Origin: Poriferisodalis sp965208555 | GTDB lineage: Bacteria > Actinomycetota > Acidimicrobiia > Acidimicrobiales > Poriferisodalaceae | NCBI RefSeq assembly: GCF_965208555.1 | Contig: NZ_OZ242342.1 | Location: 1,426,001 to 1,490,000 of the forward strand | DNA: 64,000 nt | Reading direction: 5' to 3' | Part shown: positions 38,114-45,366 of the stretch, piece by piece | How positions within the stretch are numbered: position 1 is the first letter of the stretch | Layout of the letters: each line of letters opens with the position of its first letter | Notes under the pieces: model-generated | Seen by the model: only the letters and a program-made list of their open reading frames with translations | The model's database searches: none | What the model was told of the DNA's origin: nothing | Position numbers and translations under genes: made by a program

Positions 38114-38635
38114 TCACCGTCGCCGCGATCGGCGTGTTCGACTCAGGCGACTGCGGCTACGGCTGCGATGGCGATTTCGTTGTCCTGATCGGCGTTTGCG
38201 GCGGCGACGGTGCGGACGGCCTCGGAAGTGGTTGTCGTTGTCGTCGTCGGAGCTGCCCAGCAAGTACACGGCGAGCACCACGATGGCGATGGCGGCGCTG
38301 ACGATGAATGCCAGGAACAGCACAGCGGACACGGTGAACACGGCTGCGTGCGGGGCTCGTTGCCCGCCAGTGGACCACTTGAATTCGCGCAATGTGAGCC
38401 ATGCGGAGAGGAAAGTCGCTGCTGTGGCTGCGAGGTTGAGGATGGTGAAGGCAGGCCATGTCAGCCATGCTTTGGCAGCGCCGAGCCATCCGTCGCTGAT
38501 TGTCAGGAAAGACACATAGGCGAGCGACGAGCCCGTGAGCGTCGTTGCAATGAGTGCGACTGGATGGTCGAGCAGTCGAGCGACTGCCGATCGCTCGTCT
38601 GCGCCGGTCGCGACTTGATGGGTTGTGTAAGTCAT
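38114..38635 (-). CDS. Three-helix membrane protein with Arg/Ser-rich tail, last gene of the ubiquitin-like operon
   Basis: The 173-residue protein has three membrane helices (around ALIATTLTGSSLAYVSFLTI, PAFTILNLAATAATFLSAWL and FTVSAVLFLAFIVSAAIAIV). A short acidic loop SSDDDNDN follows, then a 35-residue tail made mostly of Arg, Ser and His. Its ATG directly follows the E1-JAB stop codon (TAGATG), so translation is coupled and a role in the same system is likely. No family is recognised. It could anchor or be a target of the conjugation machinery, or act as an effector at the membrane. Confidence 0.65.
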   Translation of the reverse strand: MTYTTHQVATGADERSAVARLLDHPVALIATTLTGSSLAYVSFLTISDGWLGAAKAWLTWPAFTILNLAATAATFLSAWLTLREFKWSTGGQRAPHAAVFTVSAVLFLAFIVSAAIAIVVLAVYLLGSSDDDNDNHFRGRPHRRRRKRRSGQRNRHRSRSRSRLSRTRRSRRR

Positions 38636-40051
38636 CTACTGGCTCCGTTCTCGTACTGGCAGGGGCTCGAGAGGCCCGGCGGCGAGGTGGTTTTGGCACT
38701 GCGGGCAGCCGGGTTCGCTGGCTGTCTTGAGCTGCGCGAAGTACCCGATGAGGGGGTGGTGCCTGAACCACTCGGGGCGTGCGCTCGGGCTGGTGAGTCC
38801 GACGGTGGTGAACAGGTAGTCGTCTACGGCGTGAGCTGCCGCGACTGCGTTGAGCGTGATGACGCTGGGGTTCGGGACTTCGTCGATGTAGGTCTGCGCG
38901 GCGCGTTGTTGGGGCGAGGCGGCTTCCTCGGCGAGCCGGGTGCGGTCGATCAGTCCGCTGCACCACAGGCAGGACTCGCCGGGCACGAGTCGGCGGACGA
39001 CAGAGAACACGTCTGCGATGTCGCCTGTCGAGTTGTTTAGGTGAACTTTGGTGCCTGCCTGCCAGACCGGGATCAGGTAGCGGTGGCAGATCGAGTTGAC
39101 GATGTGGCGGGCGCGCATGGTGTCGGCTGCGAGGAAGATTGCGTCGCAGTCCACGAGCCGGCCCGCGGCGTGCGGGTCCACGATGTCTGCTTCGATCGCG
39201 TCGAATCTGATATCGGGGTTGGCCTCTTTGGCGACTCGTTCGGCGATGCGGACTTTGGGGGTCGGCTTCCATCCGAGCCGGCGGGCGATCTTGGCCGGCA
39301 GCCATCTGGGTGTCCAGTCCGAGGCTCTGGCGCCGACCACTCGTGACGCGTTGGATTCCTCGATTGGGTCGTGGTCGACGGCGACGAGATGGCCGATGCC
39401 GAGCCTGGCCAGGTATTCGTTGACGAGCGAGCCGACGCCTCCGGCCCCGACGATGCCGATCTTCTGTGCCCCGAGGATTTGTTGGCCGCGGTCGCCGAAC
39501 AGTCTCGCCTGGCGGTCATAGCGCGCATCGGCTGCGCGAGGTCTGCGCGGCGCCGGATGGAGCACGCGCGGTGTGCGGCCGGTGACGACGGCGTGGTCGA
39601 GTTCGACTTGCTCCTGTGGGGACAGCCAGATGTCGCCGGCCACTGCGTCTCGGGCGAACACCAGCGCCCCGGCCGGCGGACCGTCGAGTATGTCCAGCAG
39701 CGCCCGGTAGCCGCGTCGGTGCGATGCCATGTCATCGCCCGAGAACGCGACCCAGTCGGTGCCGGGGTGGTTGTGCACTGCGAGGTAAGCGAGTCCTTCG
39801 CGGGCGCAGGCGCGCACGCAGCGCAGCACGAACTCCGGGGTGAGCATCCGGTAGCCGCGTTCGCCCGGCACGTAGTCGATGCCGTCCTCGGCCACGAACA
39901 GGCGACGCGCGAGCAGCCGAAGCCCAGGCCCGGTATCAATGACTGATGCCCCGATGACTGCTCCGTGCTCGTCGCCGTCCTCTTGGAACAGGTGCTCCTC
40001 TAGCTTGCGCATCAGCGAGGCGGGCGTTCGGAAGCACGCAGCGCGGTTCAT
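38636..40051 (-). CDS. JAB/JAMM peptidase-E1 (ThiF-like) fusion protein
   Basis: Residues 1-155 form a JAB/Mov34 isopeptidase domain: Glu28, the HNHP of His93/His95 and SGDD ending at Asp107 give a complete JAMM zinc site. Residues about 180-440 form an E1-like adenylyltransferase with the nucleotide motif GAGGVG (202-207), DHDPIEESNASR (226-237) and a zinc ribbon of two CxxC pairs (361/364 and 449/452). Such proteins adenylate the C-terminus of ubiquitin-like proteins (E1) and cleave conjugates (JAB). The ATG overlaps the E2 stop as ATGA. The fusion in one chain with a linked E2 and ubiquitin-like gene is characteristic of prokaryotic ubiquitin-like conjugation clusters. Confidence 0.88.
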   Translation of the reverse strand: MNRAACFRTPASLMRKLEEHLFQEDGDEHGAVIGASVIDTGPGLRLLARRLFVAEDGIDYVPGERGYRMLTPEFVLRCVRACAREGLAYLAVHNHPGTDWVAFSGDDMASHRRGYRALLDILDGPPAGALVFARDAVAGDIWLSPQEQVELDHAVVTGRTPRVLHPAPRRPRAADARYDRQARLFGDRGQQILGAQKIGIVGAGGVGSLVNEYLARLGIGHLVAVDHDPIEESNASRVVGARASDWTPRWLPAKIARRLGWKPTPKVRIAERVAKEANPDIRFDAIEADIVDPHAAGRLVDCDAIFLAADTMRARHIVNSICHRYLIPVWQAGTKVHLNNSTGDIADVFSVVRRLVPGESCLWCSGLIDRTRLAEEAASPQQRAAQTYIDEVPNPSVITLNAVAAAHAVDDYLFTTVGLTSPSARPEWFRHHPLIGYFAQLKTASEPGCPQCQNHLAAGPLEPLPVRERSQ

Positions 40052-40428
40052 TGCGCGTGCATCCATTCGATCACTTTGAGGACTTTGCGGGCTGCGGTGT
40101 CGAACTCGGCGGTCCGATTGTTGCTGCGGCGCGAGAGCTGAAGCGCCGACTCGTTCCGAAACGATCCCGCGGCGAAGCCTCTTCCATGCCCGCGGCCGTC
40201 GACGCGGCGAAGATCGGGACGCACGAACAGCGGATACACATCGGCGTCGGGATACATGTGGCTGATGTGGAACTTCAGCCGCGTCCTGTCCTGACGGTAC
40301 GCGGGACCCGGGTCGATCGGATCGACGGTGACGAAAGCTCCCCCGCTGCCGTCGTCGTCGGCTGAGACGACAGCGGCGGGAAAGCACGCTCGCAGCTCCG
40401 CGACGGCCTCTTGGACCTCAGGCTTCAT
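40048..40428 (-). CDS. E2/UBC-fold protein (prokaryotic E2-like)
   Basis: The 126-residue protein has the core segment RLKFHISHMYPDADVYPLFVRPDL followed by FAAGSFRNESALQLSRRS and a C-terminal helix DTAARKVLKVIEWMHAQ. This looks like the bacterial E2-like families linked to ThiF and multiubiquitin genes. The only cysteine is Cys15 in the first helix; none lies near the position expected of a catalytic E2 cysteine. TAGGA lies nine bases before the ATG at 40428, and the stop overlaps the E1-JAB start. Assignment rests on context plus the segment above. Confidence 0.72.
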   Translation of the reverse strand: MKPEVQEAVAELRACFPAAVVSADDDGSGGAFVTVDPIDPGPAYRQDRTRLKFHISHMYPDADVYPLFVRPDLRRVDGRGHGRGFAAGSFRNESALQLSRRSNNRTAEFDTAARKVLKVIEWMHAQ

Positions 40429-40438
40429 CAGATCGGTC

Positions 40439-40711
40439 CTAGGAGTTGTCGTCCCCGGCGACAGCAAAGAACTCCGAGCCGTGATGCAGCTGGACGTGCT
40501 GATCGTCGCGGACTGGTACTTCCTTGCCGTCGTCGCCGATAACCGACAGCTTGAAGTCGATCTGGATCGACACGCCCTGTTCGATCGCTGCCTGCTTGAT
40601 CTGCAGACCGGTCGCGGTCGGCCCGTCGACTTTGACGGGCTTTTTGTTCAGCGTGATCGGGACGGGCCGTTCGCGGCCCGGCACGTCTGGTGCGTCTGCT
40701 CGGTCACTCAT
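40439..40711 (-). CDS. Ubiquitin-like protein (multiubiquitin family, single domain)
   Basis: The 90-residue protein has a disordered start (MSDRADAPDVPGRERP), then a beta-grasp domain of about 70 residues: PITLNKKPVKVDGPTATG, a helix IKQAAIEQGVSI, FKLSVIGDDGKEVPV and VQLHHGSEFFAVAGDDNS. The sequence resembles the repeating unit of bacterial multiubiquitin proteins that accompany E1, E2 and JAB genes. It does not end in Gly-Gly; the tail is GDDNS. An ideal AGGAGG lies seven bases before the ATG. It is the first gene of the operon and starts from a well-formed sigma-A-type promoter. Confidence 0.8.
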   Translation of the reverse strand: MSDRADAPDVPGRERPVPITLNKKPVKVDGPTATGLQIKQAAIEQGVSIQIDFKLSVIGDDGKEVPVRDDQHVQLHHGSEFFAVAGDDNS

Positions 40712-40770
40712 CAGTTATCCTCCTGTGGAACAGTTGCGTTTCCGATGGCCGATTGCCATCGTGCATTTGC

Positions 40771-40799
40771 ACTATAGGGGTGCAATTGCATAAATGCAA
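40771..40799 (-). promoter_or_regulatory. Promoter and operator region of the ubiquitin-like operon
   Basis: On the minus strand TTGCAT (40799-40794), a 17-base spacer and TATAGT (40776-40771) form a good sigma-A promoter. The same bases carry two overlapping palindromes: TTGCAC...GTGCAA (40767-40785) and TTGCAT-AA-ATGCAA (40786-40799). They are probably operators for the divergent XRE regulator and may also control its own promoter. A GATGGC-CGATT-GCCATC hairpin (40744-40760) lies in the transcript leader. Confidence 0.65.
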
Positions 40800-40815
40800 C
40801 TGACGGAGGGGAACT

Positions 40816-41175
40816 ATGGACGGCAAGCTCGGCTGGTTCGACAGCGATGCGTTCTACGAGGTGCTCGACGCTGAACGCCAAGCACGCCGGCTCACCTGGA
40901 AGCAGGTCGCCGGCGAGTCAGGCGTGAGCGCGTCGACGCTGACCCGAATGGCCCAGGGCCGACGGCCCGACATCGACGGTCTCGCCGCGCTCGCAGCCTG
41001 GTCGGGACTCTCAGCCGACGACTTCGTGCGGTCCGAGTCCGACCGTCCCCAAGCCGAGCCGCTCGCCCAGATCGCCACTCACCTGCGAAGCGACAAGAAT
41101 CTCACTCCCGAAGCCGCCACAGCGCTCAACGAAGTCATCAAGGCCACCTACGCAAGGCTCCGAGCACAGGACTAG
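40816..41175 (+). CDS. XRE-family HTH regulator
   Basis: The 119-residue protein has a helix-turn-helix of the Cro/CI type: LTWKQVAGESGVSASTLTRMAQGRRPDIDGLAALAAWSG. A C-terminal helix with LNEVIKATYARL may dimerise. GGAGGGG precedes the ATG. It is divergent to the ubiquitin-like operon, and TTGCA palindromes between them are likely its binding sites. Three bases later begins the ImmA/IrrE gene, the common partner that cleaves such repressors on a signal. Confidence 0.85.
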   Translation: MDGKLGWFDSDAFYEVLDAERQARRLTWKQVAGESGVSASTLTRMAQGRRPDIDGLAALAAWSGLSADDFVRSESDRPQAEPLAQIATHLRSDKNLTPEAATALNEVIKATYARLRAQD

Positions 41176-41178
41176 GCC

Positions 41179-41790
41179 GTGGCACTGCGACGCGGGTTCA
41201 AGAGCGATGCGACCGCGCTCGCGTCCGAACTGAGAGGCGAACTCGGACTCGGACCGTTCGACCGGCTCGACCCGTTCGCGCTCGCGCGACATCTCGAAGT
41301 GCCCGTGCTGCCGCTCACCCAACTCAGGGCCACATGCAGCGCAGCTGACCACTTCATCACCGAGGAACCCGAAGCCTTCTCCGCTCTGACGGTGTTCGAA
41401 AGCCGCCGGCGCATCATCGTCTACAACGACACGCACTCACCAGCGCGCCAGCACAGCAGCATCGCCCACGAACTCGGCCACTGCATCCTCCAGCACACTC
41501 CCGCACCCGCGCTCGATCCGCTGACCGGATGCAGAGACTGGAGAGCGGACCACGAACAAGAGGCGGACTGGTTCGCCGGCGCACTCCTCGTCACCAGGCA
41601 GATGGCACTCGCCACCGCCCGCGGCCGGTTCACATTCGCCGGCGCCATCCGGCGCCTCGCCGTCAGCCCTGAGATGCTGAACTGGCGCATGAACGTCACA
41701 GGCGCACGCACGCAAGCCCTGCGCGAGCGCGGCAACGGCAGTCGCACCTCCACAGCAGGCGCGGCGTCGCGAGCAGGAGGCAGCGCATAG
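41179..41790 (+). CDS. ImmA/IrrE-family metallo-endopeptidase
   Basis: A 203-residue zinc peptidase with the HExxH motif in SSIAHELGHCILQH (His97, Glu98, His101) and the downstream EQEADWFAGALL that supplies the third ligand. ImmA cleaves the ICEBs1 repressor and IrrE/PprI cleaves DdrO after DNA damage; both pair with XRE repressors. Here it directly follows an XRE gene, so it probably relieves repression on a stress signal. GTG start, three bases after the regulator's stop. Confidence 0.87.
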   Translation: MALRRGFKSDATALASELRGELGLGPFDRLDPFALARHLEVPVLPLTQLRATCSAADHFITEEPEAFSALTVFESRRRIIVYNDTHSPARQHSSIAHELGHCILQHTPAPALDPLTGCRDWRADHEQEADWFAGALLVTRQMALATARGRFTFAGAIRRLAVSPEMLNWRMNVTGARTQALRERGNGSRTSTAGAASRAGGSA

Positions 41791-42659
41791 TGAGCATCGA
41801 CGACGCTCTGCATGCCGTGTCGACGATCATTGAGGCAAAGTTCCCGGTCGGCACCTCTCAGGCCACGGCATTCTTCTACAACCAGTTCGAGCCAAAGGAT
41901 GGGGATGGCCCCCAGTGGCGGAGAGTGATCGAGACTTGGCTGGTCACCAACCGGCACGCCCTCCTGCACCAAACCGCGCACACTGAGATGCCAGCAAATC
42001 TCGTCACTTTCAACTTGCGTGAATACACCGGCGCAGGCACATTGAAGTGGGTGCCGATCGAATTGGACTCGGACGAATGGACCGACCGCGCACTTTTCCA
42101 TCCGGACCCTTCTGTCGACATCGTGGCGATCCGAATGTCGGACTTGATCGCCGAAGGCGTAAAGATTGGCGCGAACTACATGTCCACATGGGGACTAAGC
42201 GCCGAGAAATTCGCAGGCCAGAACAACATTGAGATCAATACGGCAAGTGATGTGCTAGTCGTCGGCTATCCGGATGGATTCTACGACAAGGCCAATGTGT
42301 TCCCGATAATCAAATCGGGAGTCATTGCATCCCGCTGGGGTATGCACTTCGAAGGCAATCCGTACTTCCTGATCGACGCAAAGCTCTTTCCGGGATCATC
42401 TGGCAGCTTGGTCATTTCAAAGCCCACCAACACCGTTATGAAGAACGGCCGCATGCTCTACTCGCAGGAGAAGCAATTCGCGTTGCTTGGTGTTTTCTCC
42501 GGCACATACCAATATGCTGAACCAGCAGTTCAGGTGGGCAACCTGTCGATATCCGTAACGGCTGGCTACGATCTCGGCATAGTGTGGTACGCGGAACACA
42601 TCGAAACGACAGTGCAACAAGGCTTGCCGCTTGACAAGGCTGCTGCTAGCCGCTCATAA
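41790..42659 (+). CDS. Trypsin-like serine protease
   Basis: The 289-residue protein looks like an S1-fold peptidase. The catalytic triad is visible: His56 in VTNRHALL, Asp110 in SVDIVAIR and Ser204 in FPGSSGSLVIS. No signal peptide is seen, so it probably acts in the cytoplasm. The GTG start overlaps the ImmA stop codon (TAGTG), with AGGAGG upstream, so it belongs to the XRE-ImmA transcript. Its codon use and lower GC differ from the first two genes, which suggests separate acquisition. Trypsin-like proteases occur as effectors in some bacterial defence systems. Confidence 0.8.
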   Translation: MSIDDALHAVSTIIEAKFPVGTSQATAFFYNQFEPKDGDGPQWRRVIETWLVTNRHALLHQTAHTEMPANLVTFNLREYTGAGTLKWVPIELDSDEWTDRALFHPDPSVDIVAIRMSDLIAEGVKIGANYMSTWGLSAEKFAGQNNIEINTASDVLVVGYPDGFYDKANVFPIIKSGVIASRWGMHFEGNPYFLIDAKLFPGSSGSLVISKPTNTVMKNGRMLYSQEKQFALLGVFSGTYQYAEPAVQVGNLSISVTAGYDLGIVWYAEHIETTVQQGLPLDKAAASRS

Positions 42660-43453
42660 CTTTGTTTACTCTTCAGTAGCAGTAGCTGTCGCAGGCGCCG
42701 CTCGCTTTCTCGTTCCATCGTGTGCTTGCTCACACGCCGAGCAGTCTTTGTGTTTGCCGGATAAATGACCCGGCGAGCACCGTGTCGTTTCCATCTGCAG
42801 CGGTGCCACGCGAACCGGGCAGGGCCGTCAGAGGCGACCGCTCGGCAGGTTCGAGGCGCGGCGACCCATTGGACCTGTCGAGGGCTTTCGCTGCTGGAGA
42901 TCGCCGCTGATTGGCTCAACCGCAACGGGTGCCGCCTGCAGGTGCAGCCGTGGGACTTGGGTCGGTGTTTGCGACCGATGTGTCGGACCTGCAGACTCGG
43001 TCGCTGCGGTTCGTGGCTCTGATGCACCTTGCGACCCAGTTCACGCCGAGGGTTGCTCCTATGGCAAGTCGCCTCCGCTGACCTTCACGCTGACCGCATC
43101 GAACATGGAGCCGTATTGGAAGTGTTGGTTTAGGTGGCGGTGGTGCCGCCGCAAGTGAGAATCGTGGCGCCACTATTCTCACTTGTTCGCCAGGCTGTCG
43201 TGGCAGTCGGTCGCAGGGAGGACCCGCGGTTACTTCGGATGGCGGTATGTCCTGCGGGGTTCCGCCAGCGTGGTGCCGATGTCGGCTGTGGAGATGGTAT
43301 CTGCCGGCAGCGCTCTGCATTCAGCTGCGTGCGGACCTTGCGACTTTGTGCCGGTCGCGGTTCGATGGGCGAGGCGAGTGGCAGGTCCCGCACTTCGGTG
43401 ATCTCCGCGCCGGAGTTGTTGTGCTCATGCGGGCGCGGTCCTGTGGCAGTACG
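42660..43453. other. Gene-poor spacer with probable transposase debris
   Basis: No intact gene is supported in about 790 bases. On the minus strand, downstream of the transposase-like ORF, short broken frames contain Cys/His/Arg-rich pieces that could be the decayed 3' part of that gene. A perfect inverted repeat lies at 43152-43185. Confidence 0.35.
43152..43185. repeat. Perfect 11-bp inverted repeat
   Basis: CAAGTGAGAAT and ATTCTCACTTG are separated by 12 bases that themselves contain TGGCGCCA. The hairpin lies between convergent genes and may end transcription of the trypsin-like gene's region or be the relic of a mobile-element end. Confidence 0.55.
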
Positions 43454-44404
43454 TCAAGCTGCCAGTCGTGTTTCCTTCGGTCGGAGCTGTGTTCGCGTTC
43501 GCCGGTTGTGGGCTGAGGCGGCGGCGACTGCGGAGATGTGGTGCGCGACGAGCCCGGGTCGTCGACAGCTGCCCGAGTGGAGTCCTCCATGAGCTTTGAT
43601 GTCAGCGATGGCGTTCTGCGCCGACGCGGGCGTGTCGATGCAGGTCACGGCGATGGCGTCGTGGCCGAGGCCGCTGAGGGCTTCTTCGAATCCGGTCGGC
43701 TGCAGGCGATGTGAAGGTTCCACGGTGATGTCGGTGATGTCCGGCGTGGTGAGCATCGCCATGCGCGCCGCGAGCACGCCCAGCTGTGTGGGATTTTCGC
43801 CGGCTGTGCCGGTCACGAGACCCAGCACGAAGGCTCTGCCGTCGATCTGCGCCGTGGCTACGCATACGTCGTACCCGAGAAACCAGTCGTCCGACTGACT
43901 GCTCTCAGTCGGGTGGTGTGCCGGGCCGGTTGCGGCGTCGGGATCTTCGCAGTCGATTCGCTCGTTGCCGCAGATTGCGGCGCCGTCGCGGGGCGCGGCC
44001 CATGTGGGGAACGCTGTCGAATTGACGAAGATCTCTTCGACCCGTGCGATTGCCTTGGTGGGCACCGGCCTCGCCAGCATCCGCTGGGTGAAGCGGCTCA
44101 GGTTGCAGCGTTCGTGCTCGCTGATCGACGCCGATCTGAGGGCGTCCTCCAGTGCGAAGAGGGACCGGTCGACGTTTGTGACTGTCGGGCGCCTCGATGC
44201 GCTCTGATCCGAGCTTCCCGCAGCCGTATCGTTTATCCCCAGCTCGTCGAGCGTGGATGTGATCCAAGCTGCCTCATAGGGTCTGCCGTGTGATGCGGCC
44301 CGCTCGATTCCTGTGATCAGATCGCAGGTGCCTATTGCGGGCGGCTCCCCGAATGTTTGGATCATGAGCATTGTCAGATCGTCTGTCATGTGTCGAAATT
44401 TCAT
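43454..44404 (-). CDS. Transposase-like protein, probably inactive
   Basis: The 316-residue ORF has segments resembling actinobacterial DDE transposase-type proteins: a helical N-terminal part, VEEIFVNSTAFPTW, DDWFLGYDVCVATAQI and FVLGLVTGTAGENPTQLG. ITVEPSHRLQPTGFEEAL sits where active members tend to have a DRGYS-type acidic motif. The expected aspartates look replaced, and the gene seems to end early, with broken frames downstream. It may be a decayed or domesticated transposase. AAAGG lies about ten bases before the ATG. The resemblance is by eye only. Confidence 0.42.
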   Translation of the reverse strand: MKFRHMTDDLTMLMIQTFGEPPAIGTCDLITGIERAASHGRPYEAAWITSTLDELGINDTAAGSSDQSASRRPTVTNVDRSLFALEDALRSASISEHERCNLSRFTQRMLARPVPTKAIARVEEIFVNSTAFPTWAAPRDGAAICGNERIDCEDPDAATGPAHHPTESSQSDDWFLGYDVCVATAQIDGRAFVLGLVTGTAGENPTQLGVLAARMAMLTTPDITDITVEPSHRLQPTGFEEALSGLGHDAIAVTCIDTPASAQNAIADIKAHGGLHSGSCRRPGLVAHHISAVAAASAHNRRTRTQLRPKETRLAA

Positions 44405-44927
44405 GGTGTTGCCTTTCTGTTGTTTTCCGAATTTCTGGTAGATCTAGTGATGATGGTTCTTGAAGAACACTCAGCGCTGACCGGCCTGCGTGACAGATAC
44501 CGATGCGCTGGGCGCCAACTATTCGACGTACACAATGCGCCGGGTTTGAGGGAGAGATTTTGCGATGTCATGTGAAGTGATCCTTGTGTTTCCCGAAGGT
44601 ATTGCGAAATGATCTGTTACCTATAGCGACCACCAATGAGCCGCGTTGACAGTTTAATTGGGTTGCGAATTCTGTTCTCGAATTGATTATGAGCGATGGC
44701 ACATTGGGTGCCCGCAGCAGCAAGCTCGGTCTCGACTGCTGGTCGTCCAGCCTCCAAATAATTGCATCGCCGAGCCGGTCGACGCCAGGCTGCCCGTTAT
44801 GTCCAGTCTGATCGTGTGTGGCTGCTGTGAGTGAGTGCATTGATGCTGAGCGTGGGCCGATGTCGGTGGTGTCGCATGCTGCCATCGGCCCGCCTCTGCA
44901 AATCACCGACTGCGAAGAGACGCACTG
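44405..44927. other. Lower-GC spacer without a recognised gene
   Basis: About 520 bases between divergent genes, visibly richer in A and T than the core. No supported ORF or repeat is seen; promoters for the flanking genes must lie here. Confidence 0.4.
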
Positions 44928-45275
44928 ATGACCGATCCGGCGGATACCCCACGGTCGCAATCGGAGCGCGGCAGTTCCGCTGTGCTCACGATGCTCGACA
45001 GCCTGCCGCGGGACTGGAACGGCCCCGGCAGCCTTATGCCGAACGAGAGTTGCGTCGAGCGCGCTCTCGAAGTCGAGGTTGCACTCGGGTTGCAGAACCT
45101 CAGCTTGTGGGTCGTGCCGATGCCTGAAGGCGGCATCAGCATCTCGTGGACCGCCGACGGAACTAGGTCAGTCCTCAATATCGAGAACGACGACCCCGAT
45201 ATGGAGTACTACACAGCCCGCGAGTTCGGCGGCCAAGTCCGCGACTACGCAGAGATCTCCGACGCTGGGGACTAG
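44928..45275 (+). CDS. Small hypothetical protein (LPxDWNGxG-type)
   Basis: The 115-residue acidic protein contains LDSLPRDWNGPGSLMPNESCVERALEVE, then WVVPMPEGGISISWTADG and a negatively charged end. This pattern resembles a widespread family of small bacterial proteins beginning with a dWdG-type motif, often found beside toxin-antitoxin or defence genes; no function is known. A hairpin follows at 45285-45313. Confidence 0.6.
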   Translation: MTDPADTPRSQSERGSSAVLTMLDSLPRDWNGPGSLMPNESCVERALEVEVALGLQNLSLWVVPMPEGGISISWTADGTRSVLNIENDDPDMEYYTAREFGGQVRDYAEISDAGD

Positions 45276-45284
45276 GCGTCTATC

Positions 45285-45313
45285 CCCGGGTCATCGTGCG
45301 CACGGAACCCGGG
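45285..45313. terminator. Hairpin between convergent genes
   Basis: CCCGGGT and ACCCGGG form a seven-base-pair stem with a 15-base loop just after the stop of the small 115-residue gene and before the end of the convergent zinc-finger gene. Confidence 0.4.
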
Positions 45314-45366
45314 TCCCGCCACGCTCGCACCGGTGTGCTGCTGACAACCTCCGTTTGCCACGAGTC

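Noticed and set aside
38157..39305. 382-codon minus-strand ORF inside the E1-JAB and membrane genes
   Set aside because: Frame-shifted shadow rich in Arg and Pro; the E1 and JAB motifs lie in the other frame.
40438..40467. Longer E2 start overlapping the ubiquitin-like gene
   Set aside because: The ATG at 40428 has a spaced ribosome site right after the upstream stop; the longer start would overlap by 29 bases without one.
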